A DNA stretch of 49,588 nt. Origin: Terriglobia bacterium (GTDB taxonomy: Bacteria > Acidobacteriota > Terriglobia > JAIQFV01). Shown one piece after another: positions 16,402-24,237 of the stretch. Positions within the stretch are counted from its first letter, which is position 1. Every line of letters starts with the position of its first letter. The notes under the pieces were generated by a model. The model saw only the letters and a program-made list of their open reading frames with translations, was not told where the DNA came from and ran no database searches. Location: NCBI GenBank assembly GCA_020072965.1, contig JAIQFY010000055.1:1-49588 (forward strand), written 5' to 3'. A program made the position numbers and the translations under genes.

Positions 16402-17253
16402 CTAAGAGAATATCTTCAACGCTGTCTCCCGCAGGATCTTTCTCTTGGCCTCGTCGGAAATGCGCAATTGCTTGAACTGGTCCAGAACAGTTTTCATCGA
16501 CGGGACGCCCGGGCCGGGCCAATCACTGCCATAGACCGTCTTGTCTGCAATTTCTTCAAGGCGTGGAAAGTATTCCAGCAACTTCAACGGAGGGATTCCG
16601 GACACCTCCAGAAAGACGTTCTCAAACCGGCGGACCAGGAAGAACGCTTCGTTCATGTAGAGGGGCCGGCCCCCGTGGGCAAGCAGGATCTTGAGTCGCG
16701 GAAAATCGTTGGCCACGTCGTCAATATCCATCGGATTGGAGTATTTGTTTCGGGCACCGGGAAAAATGGATGTTCCCGTATGAATGGTCACGGGGACACC
16801 GAAGGCCTCTGCTTTAGTGTAAATCGTCCGGAGCTTGTCGTCCCCACGAACGTACCCATTGGCATGCATCAGCTGGTGTGGCGGATGGATTTTGATGGCG
16901 CGCATCCCGAGCTTTCCGCAGACATAATCCATCTCAGCGGCCACATTCTCTGTAAAGTGCGGATGAACAGACCCGAACGGAATCAGGCGGTCGGGAAAGC
17001 CCCGGCAAAAATTCGCAACCCACTCATTGACCTCCCTTGTGAACCCCAGCAGGTCAGGACTGACATAATTGATCAAGCCCGCCTTCTCAATCCCAGCCTC
17101 ATCCATCAGCTCAATGAACCGGGGGGGTTCACAACAACAGGCCAGGGCCTCGTCAAAACCCTTCTGTGTCCGCCGCATGGTCTCGAGCATCTCCGGCTTC
17201 AGCATGGTCCAGTCGGTCACATGGACGTGAAGGTCAATAGCAGATATGTTCAT
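16402..17253 (-). CDS. Amidohydrolase family (ACMSD/decarboxylase-like) protein
   Basis: A 283-residue TIM-barrel metal hydrolase of the amidohydrolase-2 family. The H-x-H metal motif is H9-V-H11. Other family landmarks are P-F-G-S-V-H-P, K-I-H-P-P-H-Q, V-T-I-H-T-G-T-S, L-A-H-G-G and the late metal Asp in V-Y-G-S-D-W-P. Family members include ACMSD-type decarboxylases and lactonases; the substrate is not evident. The ATG at 17253 is chosen because the upstream 27 codons are translated low-complexity repeat (F-W-N-L-D-F-G-F). It is followed on the same strand's 5' side by the SDR gene. Confidence 0.9.
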   Translation of the reverse strand: MNISAIDLHVHVTDWTMLKPEMLETMRRTQKGFDEALACCCEPPRFIELMDEAGIEKAGLINYVSPDLLGFTREVNEWVANFCRGFPDRLIPFGSVHPHFTENVAAEMDYVCGKLGMRAIKIHPPHQLMHANGYVRGDDKLRTIYTKAEAFGVPVTIHTGTSIFPGARNKYSNPMDIDDVANDFPRLKILLAHGGRPLYMNEAFFLVRRFENVFLEVSGIPPLKLLEYFPRLEEIADKTVYGSDWPGPGVPSMKTVLDQFKQLRISDEAKRKILRETALKIFS

Positions 17254-17254
17254 T

Positions 17255-17390
17255 TTAGAATCCAAATTCCAAAATCCAAATTCCAAACAAAACCCAAAAT
17301 CCAAATTCCAACAAAGGAGAACCGTTTTGTTCATTGGTCCCTTGGAATTTGAGCTTTATTTGGAGTTTGGGATTTGGAATTTCCTCACTT
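17255..17390. repeat. TCCAAATTCCAAAA low-complexity inverted tract
   Basis: The left half repeats ATCCAAATTCCAAAA-type words and the right half holds their complement (GGAATTTGAG, TTTGGGATTTGGAATTTCC), so the stretch can fold back on itself. A similar GAACTTGGAAC tract lies at 16358-16400. Non-coding. Confidence 0.7.
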
Positions 17391-17397
17391 TGAGGCT

Positions 17398-18183
17398 TCA
17401 TTTACTCGAAAAAGCAAACGCCAGGCGGTCGGCGAGGCCTGGCGCGAGGTGTTGGACGGCGGCGAGGAGCCAGCCGGCTCGTGGAATCACAATCTCTCTC
17501 TTACGGGTCCAGACTCCCTGGATGACCGCCCGGGCCACATCTTCAGGCGACAAAGCCCCAGCCGACCACGATGAGTTTTGAACCGGTCTATATTTAGTGG
17601 CATTCTGCTGGAACTCCGTCTGCACGCGGCCGGGACATACCGTGAGCACACTCACATGCTTCTCTTTCAACTCCATGCGCAGGGTGTTCGAAATTGAATT
17701 CAATGCATGTTTGGTGGCGCAATAAGCGCCCATCCACGGAAAGTCCACTTTTCCCAAAATCGAGGAGATGTTGACAATGACTCCTCCCTGCTGTCTCTCG
17801 AAATACGGCAGCGCGGATTGAATGGCCCATAGAGGGGCCCAGAAATTGAGGTTCATGACTTCGTCAAAATCCTCGAATGGGACAGTCGCCAGCGGTGCAT
17901 AGAGCCCCCGGCCCGCGTTATTCACAAGAATATCCAGGCGCCTGAAATGTGATGCGGCGCGGTCGACCGCTGCCTTCAACGCCTCTCGCTGGGTGATATC
18001 ACACGGCAAAGCAAGTGCATCCACGCCGAGATCCCGCAGTTGGTCGGACAGCGCGGTCAGGCGGGCGGCATCACGGGCGACCGCCGCGACGTGGGCCCCT
18101 TCTCTGGCAAACTCGACCGCCAGGGCGTGGCCGATCCCGGACGAAGCCCCGGTTACGAATACCACTTTATTCTTAAACTTCAT
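17398..18183 (-). CDS. Short-chain dehydrogenase/reductase
   Basis: A 261-residue classical SDR. Cofactor motif T-G-A-S-S-G-I-G (11-18), N-N-A-G (88-91), catalytic Ser at 140/141 (N-I-S-S), Tyr154 and Lys158 (Y-C-A-T-K). R38, in A-V-A-R-D, suggests NADP(H) preference. The C-terminus has a hydrophobic segment after about residue 240. The physiological substrate is unknown. It lies upstream of the amidohydrolase on the same strand with 144 bp of repeat DNA between them. Confidence 0.92.
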   Translation of the reverse strand: MKFKNKVVFVTGASSGIGHALAVEFAREGAHVAAVARDAARLTALSDQLRDLGVDALALPCDITQREALKAAVDRAASHFRRLDILVNNAGRGLYAPLATVPFEDFDEVMNLNFWAPLWAIQSALPYFERQQGGVIVNISSILGKVDFPWMGAYCATKHALNSISNTLRMELKEKHVSVLTVCPGRVQTEFQQNATKYRPVQNSSWSAGALSPEDVARAVIQGVWTRKREIVIPRAGWLLAAVQHLAPGLADRLAFAFSSK

Positions 18184-18408
18184 CGGAAAATCTCCTCATC
18201 GGATCGGATGACGCGGGTCATTCGACGCCCAACTCCTTCGCCCTTGAAGGAGAAAGGCAGACCTCTAACCGCAGCAGCAGCGGCAGAATGAAGGGGGTAT
18301 ACTATGAGATCTTCAGGGGATTTAAAAGCGAAACCTGTGCAAGGCTTCCCGTGACCTTCACACCCTCATTAGGGGTCAACAGAGTCGGCATCCCTGTGGA
18401 AATCGGGT

Positions 18409-18804
18409 CTAGCCCTCCACTTCCTTGGGCGAGGCCTGTTTCTTTGGCTTGGGCTTTTTGTTGATGGGGGAGAAGCTCGCAAGGGCCGTCTCTTCGTCAT
18501 CAAAGACTTCAAAGACCTTGTCCAGCCGGGTGATTTTCAACACTTCACGCACGCGCGGGTTCGGATTGAGGAGCTTAAAGAAGCCCCCCTCTTTCGATAC
18601 GCCTGCTTGACTGCTGACCAAAAACCCGATCCCCGTGGAATCAACAAAGGGGACCTTGCTCATGTCGACCAGGATATTTCTCATCCCCATATTGAGGACG
18701 TCCTTCACTTTATCCTTCAAATAGACCGATTCACCACCCACAATGAACTTTCCCTCCAACCGCAACACACAAGTCTCTCCCACCACCTGCAAAGTAATCT
18801 TCAA
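18409..18804 (-). CDS. STAS-domain protein, anti-anti-sigma factor type
   Basis: A 131-residue SpoIIAA/RsbV-like STAS domain. The phosphorylatable Ser is S56 in V-D-S-T-G-I-G-F-L, which an anti-sigma kinase of RsbW type would target. After about residue 108 there is a Lys/Pro-rich tail (K-K-P-K-P-K-K) not found in minimal STAS proteins. It likely releases an anti-sigma factor in a partner-switching cascade. No kinase or phosphatase gene is adjacent; an RsbRD-N-type protein lies 4 kb away at 22948. Confidence 0.9.
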   Translation of the reverse strand: MKITLQVVGETCVLRLEGKFIVGGESVYLKDKVKDVLNMGMRNILVDMSKVPFVDSTGIGFLVSSQAGVSKEGGFFKLLNPNPRVREVLKITRLDKVFEVFDDEETALASFSPINKKPKPKKQASPKEVEG

Positions 18805-19102
18805 AGTTCGGTCCTCCGAGAAAAATCAATCAAGACGTCAGACGGGATGTTCAAATTACTCTGCCCACCCGTCGCGGGTCAAGTATTTCCTGCATGGCAA
18901 GCCTTTCACCAAGCCAGGCACAGGGGTTGCGGGGTTTGTCCTTCCAACTCGCCGGAGCAGGACCCGCTTACGCCGCCGGACGACTCCGTCGAGATCACTT
19001 CGCGGAGTTCTCTCCGGGGTTCCATTCCTGACAAGGAAGCGGCGCTCAGTGGTCGCGATCCCCCTGATTGCTCTTCCCCAACACACTGGCCCTTCCGGAA
19101 TC
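18805..19102. other. Intergenic, no gene seen
   Basis: About 300 bp between the STAS gene and the lipoprotein gene, both on the minus strand. Open frames here lack ribosome-binding sites and family resemblance. No convincing promoter or terminator was found. Confidence 0.5.
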
Positions 19103-20008
19103 TCATTTTTTCTTAAACTGCTTCATCATCGCATCGCAGTCTTTCTTCAATTGGGAAGCCGCATCGATCTTCTGTTTATCTCCTTTGGCTTTAAGCAGGT
19201 CCAGGCTTTCGGTGACCGTCGTATTGGTCCGATCGCAGAACATTTTGAAATTGGTCAGTTCGTTCAATTGGAGCCGGTCAAACAAGACGTCCTGCTGATG
19301 AAGAATTTTTGCGATGGCAAGCAGGAAATCTCCTGCATCGACGGTCACCGGTCCCGCGGCGAACAGTGTTTTGGCCTTGGCACGGTCGTCGGCCACTCCC
19401 GCCAGTTGAGTCAGCACGGAAAGCACCCCGCTCTTCAACTCCTCTTCCTCGTCCTTGTGTCGATCTTCATCGGCGATCGGCAGGCCCTTTCTTACCTTCT
19501 CAAGGAAAATACGCGGCCCAGCCTCAACTTGAGGATAAACCCCTTGAAAGGATACAGGTTTGGTCCGATCCATTTTCTTGGAATAAGCATCGAACCCTTC
19601 CACGAAATTCAGGATGTACGCTTTCTGCCGGCGATAGTAGTCAAAGGCGGTATTTCGAAAGTCGTTCTTAATGCGCACATCGCGCGTCATCATTCTGCCG
19701 TCAGCATATGACTTTCCAAGCTGGCGGCAGCCTTCCGCCAACCCCCCATAGATGGTCAACTGCATAACTGCCGCGCTACCGGCGAGTTCATGGTTGGGGG
19801 TGTCGCGCAGGATTTTCGCGGTGTAGTCAAGGGCTTTATCAAATTTCATGGATGAGAATTCCCGTTTTGCGAGTTCAAATCGTCCTTCCGGTGTGGCCGG
19901 GTTCAGCTGATTTGAGGGACCAGAACATGACAGCAATAGAACAATGAATAATAGATTGATTACCAGGATGTATGAGCGCATATTGGCAAAAGGATTCTCC
20001 CGTTTCAT
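19103..20008 (-). CDS. Putative lipoprotein of unknown function, helical
   Basis: A 301-residue protein with a lipoprotein signal: hydrophobic run ending L-L-L-S-C28, with an S-G-P-S-N that would follow the lipidated Cys. The mature part is mostly helical, opening with a TPR-like F-E-L-A-K-R-E-F-x-x-M-K-F-D-K-A-L-D-Y unit and ending in an Asp/Lys-rich helix (M-M-K-Q-F-K-K-K). I do not recognise the family. GGAGG is five bases before ATG 20008. It is followed upstream (20184-20576) by a second secreted helical protein of similar style, so the two may work together at the envelope. Confidence 0.75.
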   Translation of the reverse strand: MKRENPFANMRSYILVINLLFIVLLLSCSGPSNQLNPATPEGRFELAKREFSSMKFDKALDYTAKILRDTPNHELAGSAAVMQLTIYGGLAEGCRQLGKSYADGRMMTRDVRIKNDFRNTAFDYYRRQKAYILNFVEGFDAYSKKMDRTKPVSFQGVYPQVEAGPRIFLEKVRKGLPIADEDRHKDEEEELKSGVLSVLTQLAGVADDRAKAKTLFAAGPVTVDAGDFLLAIAKILHQQDVLFDRLQLNELTNFKMFCDRTNTTVTESLDLLKAKGDKQKIDAASQLKKDCDAMMKQFKKK

Positions 20009-20183
20009 CTCCACCTCCAAAACACTTCAGGTTTGTCCTCAAGGTTGAAAATGCTTTTCAAAATAGTAAGGGATTGACGATCGCGGCAACCCTGCCGGCC
20101 AATCTGATGCAGGGATTAGACGGAGGGTCCAAATCTTGTTTCAGGCCGATTCCTTCCCGCCAAGGCAATCGACCCGAGGCCGT

Positions 20184-20576
20184 TCATAAACTGACGTCGA
20201 TTGACTCCACCAATTTCTTGGCCTGGGCCCCTTTGAGGTCCTTCAATTGTTTGGTGTACTTGTCGATTCGCTCAAGGGCGTTGCGGGCGGCGGCCTCGTC
20301 CTCTGCGGCGCTGAGCTGCTTGTAGTGGTCCCCAATCTCACTCAACGAGCCGGAGAGCAGGTTGAGATAGGTCAGCGCTTCCTTATCATGATATTGCTTC
20401 TCAAAATTCTCGAGACTTTCCCCTTTAACCGTCTTCAAGAGCCCCTGCATGGATTCCTGGTACGCCTTAAAAACCTGGAAGTGAGTGGGACAGCATTCGT
20501 TCTTAACCGCTGAGGATAGTTGGAGCGAGAAACAAAGAAGAGCACAGACACCGATGAATAGGACCAACCGTTGCAT
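20184..20576 (-). CDS. Secreted small helical protein of unknown function
   Basis: A 130-residue protein with an N-terminal signal peptide (about 1-23, ending S-S-A) and a Cys-Cys pair right after it (N-E-C-C-P-T). The remainder is charged and helical, with D-K-Y-T-K-Q-L-K-D-L-K near the end. I do not recognise a family. GGAGG lies five bases before ATG 20576. It is transcribed ahead of the lipoprotein at 19103-20008 with a 175-bp gap. Confidence 0.7.
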   Translation of the reverse strand: MQRLVLFIGVCALLCFSLQLSSAVKNECCPTHFQVFKAYQESMQGLLKTVKGESLENFEKQYHDKEALTYLNLLSGSLSEIGDHYKQLSAAEDEAAARNALERIDKYTKQLKDLKGAQAKKLVESIDVSL

Positions 20577-20603
20577 GGATACCTCCAGGTGGGACTCGCG
20601 CAT

Positions 20604-20907
20604 TCAGGAGTGCCTCCGCACTCGCTTTCCCAAGACGTGATCCTATTATGAACTTTTCGGCAAGGAAAGTCGAGGGCTGGGTAGGAGATAGGTGATAGGT
20701 AATAGGTGATTGGGACTGGAAAATCGAAGTCTCAAGACAACAATGAACGCCAGTCCGGGGGCTCGGTTATGACGGTGTAAACAACTGATCTTTGACCTGA
20801 ATTCAGGTTTTCATAATCCTACCCTATATTTCTCTCGACAACTGACGCTTGACACTTATCCCCTTACACCAATTCCCTATCACCGAATCCCTATTACCTG
20901 GCACCTC
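20604..20907. other. Intergenic with low-complexity words
   Basis: About 300 bp. One side has GGTGATAGGTAATAGGTGATT-type words and the other has their complements (CCCTATTACC, CCCTATCACC), so it could fold. No gene seen. Confidence 0.5.
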
Positions 20908-21132
20908 TTATGGCTTAAACGGATCGTACCTATAGGCGGGACACTGTTCTGTTCGCGTTTTACCCCCACAGACGTGGAATTTCTGACGCTCTTCAATGGA
21001 AATCTCGACAGCATTACAAAAATCCGGCTCCTTTCCCAGATAAGGATCGTCCTTGAAATGCCCCCGGCGAGATTCCTTTACGTGATGCGCACAGTGCTCG
21101 CAGGAATACACTTGAGTCGCTACTTCGGCCAT
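20908..21132 (-). CDS. Small Cys-rich, probably metal-binding protein
   Basis: A 74-residue protein with C-E-H-C near residues 10-13, then Cys at about 39, 55 and 64, and H-H near 16-17. The arrangement suggests a zinc or iron-sulfur site, but the spacing does not match a family I can name. No signal peptide. It stands alone. The function is unknown. Confidence 0.6.
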   Translation of the reverse strand: MAEVATQVYSCEHCAHHVKESRRGHFKDDPYLGKEPDFCNAVEISIEERQKFHVCGGKTRTEQCPAYRYDPFKP

Positions 21133-21337
21133 GATCAGTCCAACATCCTTTTATTGAGGAGTTGATCCGTATAGGATCAGAAAAGACTACAACCCAATAC
21201 TAGAATGACCGCATGCCTCCAAACAATCTCCTATCTCCAGAGATCCCGGCACGGGGAGACAGTCTAGCAGAATTGCGCATCGCCCCGCATGAATTATTTG
21301 GGTTTTCTGAAAATTGCAGGCGTCAGATAATATTTTG

Positions 21338-21670
21338 CTAGAAATCCTTCCATTGCTTCTCATCAAAGCCGAGATACAACCTCTTGCCAATTTGCACAAT
21401 CGGACGTTTGATGAGATTGGGTTCCTGTGCCATTAACTTCAGGGCCTCCTCAAATGCGGGAGGAGCAATTTTCATATTCATCGTGCGAAATAACTCGTTC
21501 CTTGTATTCAGAAACACCCGGTAATCCTGTTTGCCGATCAGTTCCCGCAGCTCTTCCGCGGAGAGAGGTTGCTTCCCCAAGTCACGTTCAGTCATTTCCG
21601 CTTTTCTGTTTTGCAAGAAACTTCTTGCTTTTCGGCAAGTCGTTCAAGTCGACTTGAAGTAGAAGGTCAT
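21338..21670 (-). CDS. Spx/ArsC-family thioredoxin-fold protein with in-frame TGA at the first CxxC position
   Basis: The plain open frame (21338-21616, 92 codons) starts mid-family. Reading upstream in the same frame through one TGA (21644-21646) gives M-T-F-Y-F-K-S-T-(TGA)-T-T-C-R-K-A-R-S-F-L, the expected Spx/ArsC N-terminus, with TGA exactly where the first Cys of the CxxC motif belongs. The C-terminal half has the family's N-L-I-K-R-P-I motif. Total length of 110 residues is normal for the family. The simplest explanations are selenocysteine (see the hairpin at 21613-21646) or a one-base nonsense change in a Cys codon. The start is uncertain: ATG 21670 or 21679 (GGGGG upstream). The biochemical role is a redox regulator or arsenate-reductase-like enzyme. 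Confidence 0.75.
21613..21646 (-). promoter_or_regulatory. Candidate bacterial SECIS-like hairpin downstream of TGA
   Basis: Fifteen bases after the TGA, GCAAGA (21628-21623) pairs perfectly with TCTTGC (21618-21613) around an AGTT loop. The loop begins 21 nt after the TGA and contains G-T, in line with the known spacing and loop rule for bacterial SECIS elements. An alternative stem, CTTGC/GCAAG, competes with it. Confidence 0.5.
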
Positions 21671-21875
21671 CCTGGGCATCGAATCCCCCGGGTCCATGTG
21701 TTTGAGAATCTCCCCGCGCTCCATCAACCCATCATGGTAGGCGAAATCATCTCCCAGGGCAAGGCACCGTGGTTGGATCCTATTGATTTTCTCCGGTTCA
21801 GAAGGACCGATTCCCGTTTTCAAATCCGAATAAACTGTGTTAAATTCCTAGCCCTTTACGCGAATCAGGGCTGGC

Positions 21876-22988
21876 ATGAGCACTCAAGCGACTCCGGCAA
21901 CCAAAACAAAAAACCGCCGCCTCTACATCGATTGGATGCGGGGCCTCGCCTGCCTGTTGATGTTTCAAACCCACGTCTATGATTCCTGGCTTTCGCCTTC
22001 AGCGCGCACCGGCACATTTTTTGGGCTGTCCCAGCGGATCGGCGGCATGCCTGCTCCGATGTTCTTGTTCCTGGCAGGAGTTTCCATGGCCCTGCTCACG
22101 CAGTCTTTACGAAAGAAGGGACTGGGCGTTGGGGCGAAGATGGAAACCACGCTGAGGCGCGGCTTCAGGATTTTCCTGCTCGGCCTGGCCTTTCGCGCCC
22201 AGGAGTTCATCCTGGGACTCCCCTGGGCCCCGTGGAAGGACCTGCTCCGCGTCGATATCCTCAATACCATCGGATTGTCTCTCATGCTGATGGGGCTGGT
22301 GATTTCGATTTCGAGCACACGGAAGCAAGACTATCTTCTGACCGGATTGACGACGCTGGCCGTCGCGCTGGCAACTCCTTTGATCTGGTACGGCGCTTAT
22401 CCCTCCTGGATCCCCTCTCTCATCACAGACTATCTGCACGGGGGCCGCCGCCCGTGGTTCTTCCCGGTCTTTCCCTGGGTGGGATTCGCCTTCGCCGGGC
22501 TTTTTGTCGGGACCCTGATTATTTCCACTAATGAGAAGTTCAAGGAATCGACACTGACTCTCTGGTTTGCGGCCGGCGGAGTGCTTTCTATCGCCGCCGG
22601 GATGATCATGGATCGTCTGCCGGTCCAACTTTATCCGGTGTATGACTACTGGCACACTTCTCCCAACTTCTTTGCAGTCAAGTTCGGCGTCTTATTGCTG
22701 ATGGTGGCGTTTTCTTACTGGTGGTGTGAATGGGTGGGGCACCGGGGGTTCAGTTGGGTCGCGCAAATCGGCCAGACTTCATTGCTGGTGTACTGGGTAC
22801 ATATCCCCTTCGTTTATGGGAGGTTCAAGTACTTCTCTCATGACCTCTCCATCGGGTGGGCCAGTGTAGGCCTGGCGGCAGTCACTGCATCGATGCTGCT
22901 GCTTTCGATTCTGAAGACGCGTTACCGCGACGCCGCAAAAAACTGGATTACGGCCACCAGGGCAAGACTAGGTGTCGCAATTCTTTGA
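21876..22988 (+). CDS. HGSNAT/DUF1624-type membrane acyltransferase-like protein
   Basis: A 370-residue integral membrane protein with about ten hydrophobic segments. It begins R-L-Y-I-D-W-M-R-G-L-A-C-L-L-M, the opening of the heparan-alpha-glucosaminide N-acetyltransferase-like (DUF1624) family, with a conserved H near residue 38 and P-A-P-M-F-L-F-L-A-G-V-S at about 60-71. A late Y-W-V-H-I-P-F is also typical. Family members move acetyl groups across the membrane onto sugars; the substrate here is unknown. Its 3' end overlaps the convergent gene 22948-23469 by 41 bp. Confidence 0.85.
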   Translation: MSTQATPATKTKNRRLYIDWMRGLACLLMFQTHVYDSWLSPSARTGTFFGLSQRIGGMPAPMFLFLAGVSMALLTQSLRKKGLGVGAKMETTLRRGFRIFLLGLAFRAQEFILGLPWAPWKDLLRVDILNTIGLSLMLMGLVISISSTRKQDYLLTGLTTLAVALATPLIWYGAYPSWIPSLITDYLHGGRRPWFFPVFPWVGFAFAGLFVGTLIISTNEKFKESTLTLWFAAGGVLSIAAGMIMDRLPVQLYPVYDYWHTSPNFFAVKFGVLLLMVAFSYWWCEWVGHRGFSWVAQIGQTSLLVYWVHIPFVYGRFKYFSHDLSIGWASVGLAAVTASMLLLSILKTRYRDAAKNWITATRARLGVAIL

Positions 22989-23469
22989 ACTCCTTTTGCT
23001 CCTTTTCGCTCGGGGTCTTCAGTTCCGCCTTCCCGGAAATATAAGCGCTCTCATATCCAAGCGCCATGTAATAAATTGCCTTGTCGAAGAACTGACTGAC
23101 CCGATCGATCAACTCCAGGGCCTGAAACAGCTCGATTGCGTTGTCTCCAATCCCGGATCCCTTTACCTCTTTCCAGAGATTCTCCTTCACCAGGATCAAA
23201 GCGAAAATCACTTCATGCAGGGGCACTCCCTGTTCCGCGCGGCGCTCTCCAATGGCAAAATTCTTTTTCCGGATCTCATCATCGGTTTTCTGCATGATGC
23301 AGTCGGAGAGATGTCGATAGATTTCATAGGCCCGGTCGTGTAACTCTTCGCGGGGAATGTTCTTGCAGAAAATCTGGGTGCGGGGATGCTCGTTAACAGC
23401 CTTAAGAAGACGGTCGGCTAAGACATCAGCGTTCTTCTCAATTAAACGGACGAGTTTGAGCGCGATCAT
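22948..23469 (-). CDS. RsbRD N-terminal-type (RsbT co-antagonist-like) protein
   Basis: A 173-residue all-helical protein resembling the N-terminal globin-like domain of RsbR/RsbRD stressosome proteins: R-L-I-E-K-N-A-D-V-L-A-D-R-L-L opening, the A-Y-E-I-Y-R-H-L helix, and G-E-R-R-A-E-Q-G-V-P-L-H-E-V followed by A-L-I-L-V-K-E-N-L-W. A STAS domain would normally follow but is absent. It may sense a stress signal and feed the partner-switching pathway with the STAS protein at 18409. Convergent with, and overlapping, the acyltransferase gene. Confidence 0.78.
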   Translation of the reverse strand: MIALKLVRLIEKNADVLADRLLKAVNEHPRTQIFCKNIPREELHDRAYEIYRHLSDCIMQKTDDEIRKKNFAIGERRAEQGVPLHEVIFALILVKENLWKEVKGSGIGDNAIELFQALELIDRVSQFFDKAIYYMALGYESAYISGKAELKTPSEKEQKEFKELRHLVLPWWP

Positions 23470-23758
23470 GGGGCCTCCTTTCGGGAGGGCTTAGCAGATG
23501 GTTTTTTCAATGATCAAAATCTCCTTTCGTTCGCTCAATTATAACCCTTCGATTCGGGCTAAATCAACGCGATGAATGCGGCCACTCATCGCGAGCCCGT
23601 CCCAGCATCACCTCATAAGGTCAGTTGTGGGAAGAGGGGAGTAAGTTTCCCCATGTCCCATGCCTTCAAGGTCGCGGCCTGCCTTACATCGGTTTGAGGT
23701 CGGATCTCCGATTTCTATGACGTGCATCCTTTCACGAATTCATCAGGTGCTCAATGGC

Positions 23759-23787
23759 TTGACAAACGGGATACCCACCGATAGACT
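23759..23787 (+). promoter_or_regulatory. Predicted promoter of the beta-rich/isoprenoid operon
   Basis: TTGACA (23759-23764, perfect), 17-bp spacer, TAGACT (23782-23787), 43 bases before the first start codon. The 360 bp from 23470 to 23829 hold no gene. Confidence 0.6.
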
Positions 23788-23829
23788 GCTTCCCATCTGT
23801 GAAGAAATGATTCACCTGAGGAGGGCGCC

Positions 23830-24237
23830 TTGGGCGTTAAAATACCGACCTCATATCATGTCGACCTGGATGTCGTTGCCCCGGTTGAGATCAGCGGGAT
23901 TCCCAGCACCTACCACATCAACATCGACCATCTACCGAAGATTGAGTTGGGCGTTGATCCGTTGACGATCAACCCGATTACACTCAACCCGCTCGACGTC
24001 TCGGTGAAGCTCAAGGAGATCCCCTCGATCCGGGGACATGTCCCCGCTGATTTTACGGTGGGGGTCTCTGTACTCGGCTTTCAGTTGTTCTGTGTACGGC
24101 TGTGTGGCGAAGCGCAGGTCATCACCGAACCTTATGTGCCCAACCCCTGTGAGAAGTGCGACGAGAAAGCCCCCACCCCGGTGCCTGCACACCCGCCGGG
24201 AACCAATGTTCCGGGAAAAGCCAGGGGGGTGAAATGA
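23830..24237 (+). CDS. Beta-strand-rich protein of unknown function (operon gene 1)
   Basis: A 135-residue protein with no signal peptide, starting at TTG 23830 (GAGGAGG five bases upstream). Residues 5-75 are a ladder of short alternating strands of Val/Ile/Pro/Asp pattern (V-D-L-D-V-V-A-P-V-E-I, H-I-N-I-D-H-L-P-K-I-E-L, S-V-K-L-K-E-I-P), suggesting a repeated beta element or beta-helix. The middle has a conserved-looking L-F-C-V-R-L-C-G-E-A-Q-V-I-T-E-P-Y segment, then a C-E-K-C pair and a Pro-rich tail. I cannot name the family. Its stop overlaps the next ATG. Confidence 0.75.
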   Translation: MGVKIPTSYHVDLDVVAPVEISGIPSTYHINIDHLPKIELGVDPLTINPITLNPLDVSVKLKEIPSIRGHVPADFTVGVSVLGFQLFCVRLCGEAQVITEPYVPNPCEKCDEKAPTPVPAHPPGTNVPGKARGVK

